A stretch of 64,000 nt of DNA from positions 169,121 to 233,120 of the forward strand of contig JADJLN010000009.1 of assembly GCA_016710115.1 (NCBI GenBank), given 5' to 3'. The notes beneath the pieces are model-generated. The model made no database searches. It saw only the letters and a program-made list of their open reading frames with translations, and had not been told where the DNA came from. The translations under genes were made by a program, and so were the position numbers. Origin of the DNA: Saprospiraceae bacterium (GTDB taxonomy: Bacteria; Bacteroidota; Bacteroidia; Chitinophagales; Saprospiraceae). Numbering within the stretch: the stretch's first letter is position 1; the number at the start of each line of letters is the position of its first letter. Positions 1 to 9,581 of the stretch are shown here, one piece after another.

Positions 1-2
1 AT

Positions 3-2081
3 CAAGCCTTCCTGTCCGTAGATGGGGGCCTGACCTCATCGCTGATCTGGACAGCAGCTGATTTTGGTGCAGGTATCCTACTCAGTGGGGTGTTCTGGAA
101 TGGTTCGACCATCTATCTCGGAACCAATGAAGGTGTTCTTGTCTCCTTCAACAGCGGGGATACCTTCAATCCAGCTTCCTATACAGGAATGCCCGGCAAT
201 GAACGCATCATCGGGTTTGGTGCAGGCCGATCAGGACCTGTAACCCGATTTTACGCCCTCACCGCTGATGCCGGAGATGTCTATGCCACCAACCTGGGAT
301 ATGATTATTGGGGTTTGATTAAAGGTGTGTACACGATGGATAATATGTCCGGCAGCTGGGTTTCATCCTTGACCGGTATTGATCTCAATTCGGACTACAT
401 GGCCTACCTCGCCATGGCAGAAAATGATCCGGACGTGTGCTATCTCGCGGGAAGTGAACCCGGTGGAAAACCCAATGTCCTTCGTACCCAGGATGGTGGA
501 CAAACCTGGCAGCGAGTTTTTCTGACTTCCAACAATGAAAATGTGCAAACCGGTTATTCCGGCGATGGAGGCGACCTCGGTTGGACCTGGGGCGGAAACA
601 TCCTGGGTTTTACAGTGAATGCCCTGAATAGCCAGGATGCATTGTTCACCGATTTCGGCTTTATCCACCGCTCGCAGGACGGAGGCAACTCCGGGCACCA
701 GGCCTACCTGGATCCGAATGATGCCAATCCGGCAAATGCCAAAACCCCGAAGAAAAAAACCTACCACGGTATCGGGATGGAGCAGACCACGACCTGGCAG
801 GTCTACTGGTTTGATGCTGACCAGATGTTCAGCTGTTTTACAGACATCAAGGGGATCCGATCGACTGATGGTGGTGACTCCTGGAGCTTTGACTATGACG
901 GTCATACCCATAATACCATGTATCGGATCGACAAACATCAGACCATGGATATCTGGTTTGCTGCGACTTCCTCTGTTCACGATATCTATCAAACCACGTA
1001 TGTGACCGACAATCGACTGTTGCCCTCCTACCGGGACGGCCACGTCCTCTGGTCTTTTGACAAAGGAAAGACATGGGCCACGATGCGTGATTTTGACTCG
1101 CCGGTGATCTGGGTGACATCTGATCCTTCGACACCGAACCGCATCTATGCCGGAGTGATCTCTCTCAACCCCTCCGTGGGTGGGATCTGGAGGGCCGATG
1201 GCACCGATAATCCATCCACTGCCACCTGGACCAAACTATCAAACCCGCCAGCAAATGCAGGTCGCATATTCAACATTCATGTGCTGAAAGACGGTACGAT
1301 CGTCTCCACATGGTCAGCCCGAAAACACAATTCGGCAAGTGTCTTCAGCGACTCCAGTGGTGTCTTCATCAGTGTGGATGGCGGGCTGAACTGGGAGGAT
1401 CGCAGTCATCCCGGTATGGCCTACTGGACCAAAGACCTCGTTATCGACCCGAATGATGCATCCCAGAACACCTGGTATGCGAGTGTCTGGAGCGGATGGG
1501 GAGGCCCGGCCAATGATCTGGGTCGGCTTTACCGGACTACTGACCGAGGGTTGTCCTGGTCGCCGCTGACAGCGCCCGGTCAATTTCATCGGGTCAATTC
1601 AGTGACCTTCGATCCCCTGGAACCAGAAACGGTCTACCTCACCACAGAAGGCGAGGGTCTTTGGGTAACCAAGGCCATTTCTGATGCAATGCCAGTCTGG
1701 CAACTCGTCGAGAGCTATCCTTTCTGGCATCCGGAACGAGTCTTTTTCAACCCCTATGATCCAGCAGAGATGTGGGTAGCCAGCTTTGGCAACGGTATGC
1801 GCGTGGGCCGAACCATATCGACAGCCATTCAGCCTTTATCCCCAGAGGAAGTTCCCTTTACCATCCTGGAAAATCCGGCGCGAAACCGGCTTCAGATTCA
1901 AGGTCCGACAGATCGAATTCTCCAACTGGAGCTCATCGATCAGCAAGGTCGGATTGTCCGGGAATTCAACTGCCAGGGTGTGTTTCAGTGCGACCTTTCT
2001 GATCTGACCACTGGTCAATATTATATTTCCTGTCCGGCTGAAACCGGTGCTCGATCGATCGGATTCCAGCTTGTCCACTGA
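3..2081 (+). CDS. Secreted BNR/Asp-box beta-propeller protein with T9SS sorting domain (5' partial)
   Basis: The reading frame is open from base 3, so the gene starts left of the window; the GTG at 90 is only the first internal start-like codon. Repeated Asp-box motifs (SVDGG at the left edge, RTQDGGQTW, STDGGDSW, SFDKGKTW, SVDGGLNW, RTTDRGLSW) show a sialidase/VPS10-type beta-propeller. The last ~75 residues (from ILENPARNRLQI to GARSIGFQLVH) match the type IX secretion C-terminal sorting domain, so the product is probably exported and anchored to or released from the cell surface. No catalytic residues specific to a glycosidase were identified; a xyloglucanase-like or structural propeller are both possible. 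Confidence 0.8.
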   Translation, partial: QAFLSVDGGLTSSLIWTAADFGAGILLSGVFWNGSTIYLGTNEGVLVSFNSGDTFNPASYTGMPGNERIIGFGAGRSGPVTRFYALTADAGDVYATNLGYDYWGLIKGVYTMDNMSGSWVSSLTGIDLNSDYMAYLAMAENDPDVCYLAGSEPGGKPNVLRTQDGGQTWQRVFLTSNNENVQTGYSGDGGDLGWTWGGNILGFTVNALNSQDALFTDFGFIHRSQDGGNSGHQAYLDPNDANPANAKTPKKKTYHGIGMEQTTTWQVYWFDADQMFSCFTDIKGIRSTDGGDSWSFDYDGHTHNTMYRIDKHQTMDIWFAATSSVHDIYQTTYVTDNRLLPSYRDGHVLWSFDKGKTWATMRDFDSPVIWVTSDPSTPNRIYAGVISLNPSVGGIWRADGTDNPSTATWTKLSNPPANAGRIFNIHVLKDGTIVSTWSARKHNSASVFSDSSGVFISVDGGLNWEDRSHPGMAYWTKDLVIDPNDASQNTWYASVWSGWGGPANDLGRLYRTTDRGLSWSPLTAPGQFHRVNSVTFDPLEPETVYLTTEGEGLWVTKAISDAMPVWQLVESYPFWHPERVFFNPYDPAEMWVASFGNGMRVGRTISTAIQPLSPEEVPFTILENPARNRLQIQGPTDRILQLELIDQQGRIVREFNCQGVFQCDLSDLTTGQYYISCPAETGARSIGFQLVH

Positions 2082-2343
2082 TCCTGTTACGAAACTGACC
2101 TGACCGACGGCTGATTCGGAGTCCTGGGGATCTGCAGGTGGGTAACCTGTCACCTGAACTACCCTGGAACACGTAACTCGGGAGGCCAAACCGGGATCGA
2201 CCGGAGTGAGGACATGCTATTTCTAAAAGCGAAGAGAGGTTAAAGAAGTCAGAGTGGGGGCTGACATCCTGTCCCAAACACAGTGAATGTCAACAGGTAT
2301 TCAGTTGACAGGAGAAGAAGAACTGTTCTGATGATGCTGATTT

Positions 2344-2757
2344 TCAGTTACGTCCCACTGCTAAGCGGCCACCCAACCAGGCCATGGGCAAGTAGGCCAG
2401 AAACAGATCGACCACAACAAACCAGTTCGGGGCCGGGATCATGTTCGCGGCAGCAATACCGCCAATCAAGAAGAAGATGCCAATGACAATGGCCAGAAAC
2501 GAATTCCTGTTGGCGGCAAGTCGCGCCGTGAGAAAGGCTCCCGCCAGGGTGCCGAGTGCGTGCGCCAAAAACGGGAAAAGAAAATGCCGGGGCTGGAAAA
2601 GATGGATAGACGCCTTCATCCCCTCTGTTGTGGTTACATCAGCTCCTTCAGGAGGAGGAATAATCGAACCACTGATCATGATCAGACCCATATTGACCAC
2701 ACTGCCGACGATGAGTCCGGCCAGGACAGCAAGTACATTTCGTAAGATTGGATTCAT
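2344..2757 (-). CDS. Small integral membrane protein, unknown function
   Basis: The gene encodes 137 residues with about four hydrophobic segments: an N-terminal LAVLAGLIVGSVVNMGLI, a central FLAHALGTLAGAFLTA, a third around FLAIVIGIFFLIGGIA, and a C-terminal FLAYLPMAWLGGRLA. It has no signal-peptide cleavage site and no recognised catalytic motif. It stands alone, between the truncated propeller gene and the DinB gene, both on the other strand. Similar short four-helix proteins are common in Bacteroidota as uncharacterised membrane proteins. The start is the first ATG and is followed directly by a plausible membrane anchor. Confidence 0.6.
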   Translation of the reverse strand: MNPILRNVLAVLAGLIVGSVVNMGLIMISGSIIPPPEGADVTTTEGMKASIHLFQPRHFLFPFLAHALGTLAGAFLTARLAANRNSFLAIVIGIFFLIGGIAAANMIPAPNWFVVVDLFLAYLPMAWLGGRLAVGRN

Positions 2758-3124
2758 GGTAACAGGATTTGGTTTGGTGCTTAAAGATCAACTAATTCGA
2801 TCAAATTTGTAAAATCGGCCGATTGGAATTTCAATTCATCAGGAGCTGAACACATATTGTAAAGGATCATCCTGATCGGAATATCATATCCGGTATTTTT
2901 TCCTCTGTCATTGATCGATCCTTTTGGTTTCCAGTTGCATGATAGGATATCACCCGTCCTGGCCAAGCGAATACGGAACAGGATCGAACTGCATTTTGAC
3001 CGTTCAATTGAACGAACAGACTCATCTCCACGGGTAAGTTTCTGGTTTTTACAAAAGGTCATTTTCATATCCTCCTGTACCTAATGTGTGCGGGAAAGTA
3101 TCTTTAGGTTTCACAATCTGGTCT
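2758..3124. other. Intergenic stretch with one doubtful minus-strand ORF
   Basis: A 95-codon minus-strand ORF occupies 2781-3068. Its composition is not clearly unlike coding sequence, but no family, signal peptide or domain is recognisable. No repeat or terminator was seen. Confidence 0.25.
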
Positions 3125-3637
3125 ATGACAACTCCCGAATTCATCATACAGGCTCTTACCCGAAACCGAGAGATCTTTGCGCAGATCCTGACCAACCTGC
3201 ATCCTGAACAGATCAGTTGGAGTCCCGAACCCAATAAATGGTCCCTGCTCCAGGTGGCCTGCCACCTTCGGGATGAGGAGCGGGAGGATTTTCGTCAGCG
3301 AACCCGAATGGTCCTGGAATCGCCCTGGCGTGCAATTTCCAGGCATCAATCCAACCGGATGGGTTGTTGATCGGCAATATGCCAGTCAGGATTTTGCCAC
3401 AGTCGTTCAGGAATTCCTCAGGAACGAGATGAATCGATTGCCTGGCTGAACAGCTTGCGCAATCCGTCGTGGGACAATGTCACCATACATCCCAGTCTGG
3501 GCCCTATGTCTGGCCGGTTTATCCTGTCCAACTGGCTCGCTCACGATCAATTGCATTTGCGGCAGATCCTTCGATTGCAATTTGATTTCCTGTCTCATAT
3601 CACCGGTCAGTCGCTGCGATATGCCGGCTATTGGTAA
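3125..3637 (+). CDS. DinB-like metal-dependent hydrolase superfamily protein, two compensating frameshifts
   Basis: The ATG at 3125 begins MTTPEFIIQALTRNREIF, a typical DinB four-helix-bundle start. The metal-ligand histidines of the family are visible in ACHLRDEER and in LAHDQLHLRQI near the C-terminus. The frame moves by one extra base near 3335-3338, continues as PGINPTGWVVDRQYASQDF, and returns to the first frame through one missing base near 3418. Read across both breaks the protein is about 170 residues, normal for DinB. Because the shifts cancel, sequencing error is as likely as true decay. The family includes thiol-dependent and damage-inducible proteins; the substrate cannot be read from the sequence. 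Confidence 0.65.
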
Positions 3638-3967
3638 ACCCGAATGCTGATCCGGCTCGTTGTGCCTCCATTCCTTCAACCTGTTTCTGGTTCCCACAGA
3701 AGGGGTCTGAGCTGGAAAAACCAGACAAAACGGGCATGAACACATGGATTTCAGAAGGTTACATGTTCATGTGTTAATATCTTCCTAACCCCGGGCAACT
3801 TGGCTTCAAGTTCCCTATTTTTGGGGACCATAATCAGAACAGGTATCTGATCATGGTGTCAATCGATTGCCGGGATGTTCATATCTTCCCTGGCACAAGG
3901 AGATTCTCCCCCTCCGGAGCAAAGGCGCACCCGGAAAGTCAAGGTGTATTTTGAATAGTAGAACTGT
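3638..3967. other. Intergenic region with small dyads
   Basis: No gene is seen. An 8-bp inverted repeat, AACACATG (3739-3746) and CATGTGTT (3768-3775), overlaps a smaller dyad ACATGTTCATGT (3761-3772). A TATTTTTG at 3816-3823 matches the Bacteroidota -7 box, but no convincing -33 element lies at the right distance. Confidence 0.3.
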
Positions 3968-4978
3968 ATGTACCGAACAACTTCGACCTTCCGTTGGGTC
4001 CGTTTCATCCGACTGCGTATCACCGCCATTCTTGCTCTGCTCCTGGTCAGCCTGTTAGCCTGGACTGCCAGTCGCTCTGTATTTGCAAACAATGACCTGA
4101 AAGTCGGGACCATATTCGAGTTGACGGAGGAATCAATGAACAACCTGCCCCTGGCACTCCCCGATTCGTTGTTATGTCCGCTGGACGAACTCACAGACGA
4201 TGAGTTACAAAGCCAACTCGACCAGATCCTGAAATCCAATCCCCGATGGGCATCACTGGCCAAAGCAAAGAAACTGAGCATCGGTCTTGTCGATATGCGC
4301 GATCCCTTGCATGCGCGGTTTGCCGGGATCAATAAAAAGGAGATGGTCTATGCTGCTTCACTGCCCAAGATTGCCGTGTTGCTGACCTGTGTGCAGGCGA
4401 TCGAAGATGGTTCGCTTCAAGAAACCGCTGCGGTCAGACAGGATATGCGATTGATGATCGCCAAAAGCAACAACGCCGCTACCACACGAATGATCGATCG
4501 TGTTGGCATTGATCGGATCGCGGAGGTCATGCAAGATCCCCGTTACCATTTCTATGATCGCCAGAACAAAGGCGGCCTTTGGGTTGGCAAGGCATATGGT
4601 CGGGGTGGTGCCCGCAAGGGGGATCCACTGAAAAACATCAGTCATGCTGCGACGGCGGAACAGGTCTGCCGATATTATTATATGCTGGCCAATGGTCTTC
4701 TGGTCAGCCCCGAACGATCCAGACAGATGCTGGACATCATGGGCGAACCGGAATTGCACCACAAATTTGTCAACGTCCTGGACCGCATCGCCCCGGATGC
4801 CCAGGTGTACCGCAAATCAGGATCCTGGAAGAACTGGCATGCGGATTCCGTGCTGGTATGGGGCACAAATCGGAAATATATCCTCGTCGGCCTGGCCGAA
4901 ACACCGGAAGGAGAACAGTTGATGCGCGACCTCATCCAACGGGTTGACCGAGCGCTCATGGCCTCCCGAAATGCCTGA
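3968..4978 (+). CDS. Class A beta-lactamase-like serine hydrolase, membrane-anchored or secreted
   Basis: The gene encodes 336 residues. An N-terminal hydrophobic segment (ITAILALLLVSLLAW, about 18-32) acts as a signal peptide or anchor. The penicillin-binding serine hydrolase triad is complete: S131-L-P-K134 (SxxK), S167-N-N169 (SxN) and K283-S-G285 (KTG-type box in YRKSGSWKNW). The class A omega-loop Glu motif is not obvious, so a D,D-peptidase-like or other hydrolase role is more likely than true beta-lactam resistance. The transporter gene starts four bases after this stop, suggesting one transcript. A second, distantly similar serine hydrolase lies at 8.3 kb on the other strand. Confidence 0.8.
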   Translation: MYRTTSTFRWVRFIRLRITAILALLLVSLLAWTASRSVFANNDLKVGTIFELTEESMNNLPLALPDSLLCPLDELTDDELQSQLDQILKSNPRWASLAKAKKLSIGLVDMRDPLHARFAGINKKEMVYAASLPKIAVLLTCVQAIEDGSLQETAAVRQDMRLMIAKSNNAATTRMIDRVGIDRIAEVMQDPRYHFYDRQNKGGLWVGKAYGRGGARKGDPLKNISHAATAEQVCRYYYMLANGLLVSPERSRQMLDIMGEPELHHKFVNVLDRIAPDAQVYRKSGSWKNWHADSVLVWGTNRKYILVGLAETPEGEQLMRDLIQRVDRALMASRNA

Positions 4979-4981
4979 TCC

Positions 4982-7815
4982 ATGTTGCCCCGATTGGCGG
5001 AAGCCGGCATAGAACTCCTCCGCCGAACATTTGATATCCGTCCTGGCGAATTTCGCAGGGTGTCCCTGATGGGCATCAACATTTTCCTGATCATCAGTAC
5101 GCTGATGATCATCAAGCCGGTCATCAACGCCCTTTTTCTGTCTTATGTAGGGGTCAGAAGTTTGCCCTCCCTGTTTCTCCTGGTGGCCACAGTGGCGATG
5201 GGTGTATCTGTGCTCTATTCCCGCGCATTGCACCGGTTTTCGCTGCACAGAATCATCCTGCGAACCTACCAGATCTCCATTCCGGCAATGATCCTGACCG
5301 GTGTGTTGCTGCATCTCGATCTGGCAGGAAAGTGGGTCATTTATATCTTCTATATCGGGGAAGTGATTTTTGCCCTGCTGACGACGTCCCAGTTCTGGAT
5401 CCTAGCCAACCTGGTATTCAATCCTCTGGAAGCCAAACGGCTGTTCAGTCTGGTCGGGGCTGGCGCGATCGCCGGCGGTGTCATGGGCGGATACCTGACT
5501 TCTGTCTTTGCACCCATCCTGTCAAATGAGAATCTACTCTTTATGGCAGCTGTATTTCTGACCGGCGGTTTTTTTGTCAATCGAACCATCTGGCGCGACT
5601 ATATCACTCCCGACCAGCTGGTGACTTCCCAACGAGAAAATGGGCAACTGCAGGGACACCCGTTGCAAGTCATTCGAAAATCCAGACATCTGACCCTGTT
5701 GGCCCTCATCGTCGGCATCGGGATCGTCATTGCAAAACTGGTCGAATATCAGTACAGTGCACTGGCTTCAGCCGCCTTTCCGGATGCGGATCATCTGGCT
5801 GCCTTTTTCGGCTTCTGGTTTTCCACATTCAATATTATTTCGCTCATCATTCAGGTATTTATTACCCGCCGTGTCGTGGGGATTTATGGCGTTGGAAAAT
5901 CGCTTTTTATTCTGCCGATAGCACTTTTTGGCGGAGCCACATTATTGCTGATCACGCCAGTCCTGTGGGTCGGTATCCTGTTGAAATTGTTCGACGTATC
6001 GATCAAGCAATCCATCAACAAGGCTGCAGTGGAATTATTGATCCTCCCGATCCCGCTTGCCACAAAAAGTCAGGCAAAGACATTTATTGATGTCTTTGTG
6101 GATACTGCTGCAACGGGAGTCGGTGGCATTCTGTTGCTCTTTCTGATTAATGCACTCGATCTGCAGCTTCGGGCGGTCAGCCTGCTGATCATCATCCTGA
6201 TCGGATTCTGGATATGGTTCGCCAGGGAAATACGGAAGGAATACATCCGCAGTTTCCAGGAGAACCTGAAAACTCCGGATGAAAATCCCAAACAGGAGAA
6301 ATCATCTTTGTCTGATGTGTCCGTTTTGGAAGGCATGCGTGGTGTATTGAAAACCGGATCGGAACGGCAACTGCTCTATGTGTTGGGAAAGATCGAAGAG
6401 TTGAAGGAGATCCGGCTCATCCCGGATTCGCTTCCCCTGCTCGATCATAAATCACCGGCAGTCCGGGTAGCCGCCTTGCGATGTCTGTATTTCCATCCGA
6501 AACACGAGATCCTGCCACAACTCATACCGTTGCTCCAAGATGAGGATGCCGAAGTACGCGCTCATGCATTCACCACCATCCTCAGCCACTCCCGTCGCGA
6601 CAGGGTGAATGTCATTCACCAATATCTGCAGGATGCAGATCCAATGATCAACGGGCGGCGCTGGTCGGGTTGGCAAAAGAGGCTCGTAACAACCCGGAAA
6701 TGCAGCGACTTTTTCAGATCGAGGAACTCGTCATGGACAAGATCCATTATCTCGGCCTCCTGAAGGATGCAGAAACCCGGCAGCTTTACAAGATCATGAT
6801 CATCCGCTCCATCGGTCATGGGCGAATCCGGCAACATTTTCCCCTGCTGGATCGATTCCTCCAGGATGAGGAATTGCAGATTCGCCTGGAAGTCCTGCTG
6901 GCTATGGGCGATTCAGAAGAAACTGCGTTTATCCCGGTGTTGACAGGCTATCTGTTGGCCAAAGAAACACGCCATACGGCCAAACAGGCATTGATCCAAT
7001 TTGGTCCCGCCTTGCTTCCCCATCTGGAAGCCATTGCGTCCCACAATATCTACCCTACCGAACTGCTGCGGTTATTGCCATCACTTGCAGAAAATATCCA
7101 TTCCCCACTTTCTGTAAACTATCTCTTTTCGATGGTCCGGCATACCGATGTCAGTGTACGCCTGGCTGCTTTGCAATCTCTGCATTCGCTGAAACGTAAT
7201 TTTCCGGACTTGCATGTCAGCGAAAAAGAAACGATCCGATTAATCATCCAGGAAACGAATTTGTACAAGGACACGCTGGGTCATCTCTATTCTCAAAAAC
7301 AACTGAAAGACCAGGATAAGAGATCTGCTCAGGAAGCCAGACAGGCCCTGACCTCCCTGCTCGAACGACGACTGGATGGGACATTGGAACGTATCTTTCA
7401 TCTCCTCGGTCTGCGGTATTCCCCCGGACAGATCAATACAGTATACGAGGGGATCAAAGCTGAAAATCCGGATGTTCGATTTAATGCGATCGAATTTCTG
7501 GACAATATTCTTGAACCCGATCTCAAAAAGATCCTGATCCCGATCATTGAATCTGCGGTGATCGATCCGGCGTCGGCAACAGCGATCAACCAGCTGAATC
7601 TGACGGTACTGACGGAAGCGGAATGCTTTGACCAACTCCTGAACGGCCGGGATGAAAAGGTCAAACTGGCCGTAATGCACGTGATGATAGAATCCGGTGA
7701 TGCGATACACCGGTCTCGATTGGCATCCTTGCTTCATTCACCCAATTCCCGGATAAAAAAAGCAGCGCAGGAAGGACTCGATCTGCTCCCGGGAAGAGAG
7801 GGGGGGAGGTTATGA
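4982..7815 (+). CDS. Npt1/Npt2 (ATP/ADP-carrier)-like transporter fused to HEAT repeats, one frameshift
   Basis: The N-terminal ~420 residues hold many membrane helices. The segment QFWILANLVFNPLEAKRLF followed by a Gly-rich helix (GAGAIAGGVMGG) resembles the nucleotide transporter/MFS-like Npt1/Npt2 family. From about residue 450 the chain becomes alpha-helical repeats of HEAT type (for example AVRVAALRCLYFHPK, AEVRAHAFTTILSH, VSVRLAALQSLHSL). The frame breaks near 6650-6660, where one base is missing in a GGGCGGCG run, and continues as LVGLAKEARNNPEMQRLF to 7815, giving about 944 residues. The stop codon lies inside a repeat tract. Substrate is unknown; nucleotide exchange is inferred from family only. 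Confidence 0.72.
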
Positions 7816-7879
7816 GGTTATGAGGGGAGGAGGGGAGGAGGTTATGAGGTTATGAGGGGAGGAGGGGAGGAGGTTATGA
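7808..7879 (+). repeat. Phased octamer array (GGTTATGA / GGGGAGGA)
   Basis: Nine consecutive 8-bp units alternate as pairs of GGTTATGA and GGGGAGGA, making a 32-bp higher-order period. The first units overlap the stop codon of the transporter gene. A degenerate continuation runs to about 7980, and a related GGGGGAGGTTATGAGG piece sits at 8283-8300. Confidence 0.85.
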
Positions 7880-8029
7880 GGGGGAGGAGTCGAGGGGTCC
7901 GAGGGGTCGAGGAGGCGTTTATTCCTTTCTGCCGGAGCTCTAGCCCCGACCACGAGCACTAAGGGGGGGAGGTGGGAGGTTATGAGAATGGTTAACGCGG
8001 ATATCAATTCTCGTTCTTGTAACGCATGT

Positions 8030-8245
8030 AGCCCAGGATTTCCTGACCGCCGACGGTGGTTAATCCTGGGAAAGGAGGAGTGGAGGAGTCCTCTACATGT
8101 TATTCATATCTCTTCCAATTCGAGGCAAGCCCTGAAGGGGCGACATCCTCCATCGTTGGGCGACGCCCAACGTTCATGGACTACAGATTCTGGAGCCCTG
8201 AAGGGGTTGAAGATCCTCCCGACCATGGGCCTGGATGTCTAATTT
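8030..8245. repeat. Palindromic intergenic repeat cluster
   Basis: Several hairpins are nested here. CCCAGGATT (8033 on) pairs with AATCCTGGG (near 8061-8069). GTTGGGC and GCCCAAC pair around a GAC loop at 8155-8171. The 13-mer AGCCCTGAAGGGG occurs at 8128-8140 and 8194-8206. Elements of this kind are common interspersed intergenic repeats in Bacteroidota and related phyla. No gene is seen between the transporter stop and 8313. Confidence 0.6.
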
Positions 8246-8312
8246 TTATAACAACAATACTGCCCCATTTTGCGGGAGGGATGAGGGGGAGGTTATGAGG
8301 AAGGCGTGCGAA

Positions 8313-9581
8313 TTATTTCGTTTCCTTTCGCACAAGTTTATCGATCGACGCAGCTAATGCCATATGATCGTGATTCGAATTTTTCTTTCGCACATTGGAC
8401 ATTAATGCAACCAGATAGGTCACACCGTCAGGATGTTCGACAATAGCAATTGAATTCATGAAATTATCGACATTCCCCTTGTATTTTTCACATTGATATC
8501 CTTGTTCCGGTGCGCATTTGTACAAGCTGCCGGATTTAAAATAGACCGCGGCATTTTTTAATGATGGTGCATTTGCATATCGGATCCGGCGATCGGTCAT
8601 ATATAAAAGTCGTTTGATCTCCAGGCTGGATTCGGTGTCGACCACTTTCCCTCGTTCCAAAGCAACCAGAAACTTCATCAATCCATTCGGCGTCCCGATG
8701 CTGCCACCTTTTGGCGGAATATAGGCAGTCCCCCCACGGGTAAACAACTGACCCAGTCGCCATTCCTTTTCGGTGATTCCCAATTGGCGAAGAGGTTCAT
8801 GAACGACTGCATGTGCAATGTCGGACAATTCGGATTTTGGCGTTTGTCTGAACCATTCTTCTGCTTCCGCTTCTGACAGATCGGGATACCGATTGCCAAA
8901 CACACGCATCAGAATTGCCTCCCGCCAACAGACACTCGCTGCCCCGTTATTACTGACCGACAGCATATGATCAAGCCATTCATACAATAAAAAAGTATCC
9001 CTTGGATTCAGTTTCCTCTTCGTCAGTTTCTTTGTGTCCAGGTCAAAAAACGGAACTGTATGCGAATCGGTCATCGCCCAGGATCCACCACGCACCATCC
9101 GGGTACACAGGAGGTCTTGTCGTGCTTCGAAATCATCAGGGTAGATCTTTGCCAATTCTGTAAAAAAACCGGTTACAACAGCGAGCTTGCCTACACTTCC
9201 CGGTTGATACCCGCTCATTTCCTTGCGCTGTGCCAGGCGAAAGGGTCGTCCGGGTGTGATATCCAGTACGGATATGGAATAATGCTCATTGAGATTCGGG
9301 AACAGGCTGTTGATCGCCTTCTGGAATGCGGGGTCCGGATCGGGCAGTTCGGCAAGGACATCCCCTGTTTTTCCGGTCAGATTCAACCGGATGTCATTCA
9401 CCGATTTCATCGCACCCGGGATCGGCTTTTTCCCCTTTATCTCCCCTTCCTGAACCAGTTGAAGATAACGCAGCCGCCTGATATGTGTACTGGCATACCC
9501 ATCGATCGGATAGGCTTCCGACAGGGCAACTGGAAAGACCAGGATAATGAAAAGAAAGATCAATCCCTGCTTAATCATCAT
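8313..9581 (-). CDS. Beta-lactamase-like serine hydrolase, secreted
   Basis: About 422 residues. The ATG codons at 9581 and 9578 overlap the TAA of the upstream dikinase-like gene (ATGATGATTAA), indicating translational coupling; the upstream in-frame codon at 9599 is less likely. A signal peptide is present (LIFLFIILVFPVALSEA). Active-site motifs are S-V-G-K in YQPGSVGKLAVV (SxxK), S-N-N in LSVSNNGAAS (SxN) and KSGSLYKC (KTG-type). The protein is longer than a class A beta-lactamase, with an N-terminal ~100-residue extension and insertions. Coupling to the dikinase-like protein suggests a cell-envelope or carbohydrate-related job, but the substrate is unknown. Confidence 0.78.
   Translation of the reverse strand: MMIKQGLIFLFIILVFPVALSEAYPIDGYASTHIRRLRYLQLVQEGEIKGKKPIPGAMKSVNDIRLNLTGKTGDVLAELPDPDPAFQKAINSLFPNLNEHYSISVLDITPGRPFRLAQRKEMSGYQPGSVGKLAVVTGFFTELAKIYPDDFEARQDLLCTRMVRGGSWAMTDSHTVPFFDLDTKKLTKRKLNPRDTFLLYEWLDHMLSVSNNGAASVCWREAILMRVFGNRYPDLSEAEAEEWFRQTPKSELSDIAHAVVHEPLRQLGITEKEWRLGQLFTRGGTAYIPPKGGSIGTPNGLMKFLVALERGKVVDTESSLEIKRLLYMTDRRIRYANAPSLKNAAVYFKSGSLYKCAPEQGYQCEKYKGNVDNFMNSIAIVEHPDGVTYLVALMSNVRKKNSNHDHMALAASIDKLVRKETK

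Noticed and set aside
3816..3823. Possible promoter -7 box TATTTTTG upstream of the serine hydrolase
   Set aside because: No TTTG at the expected -33 distance and a 145-bp leader; not reported as a promoter.
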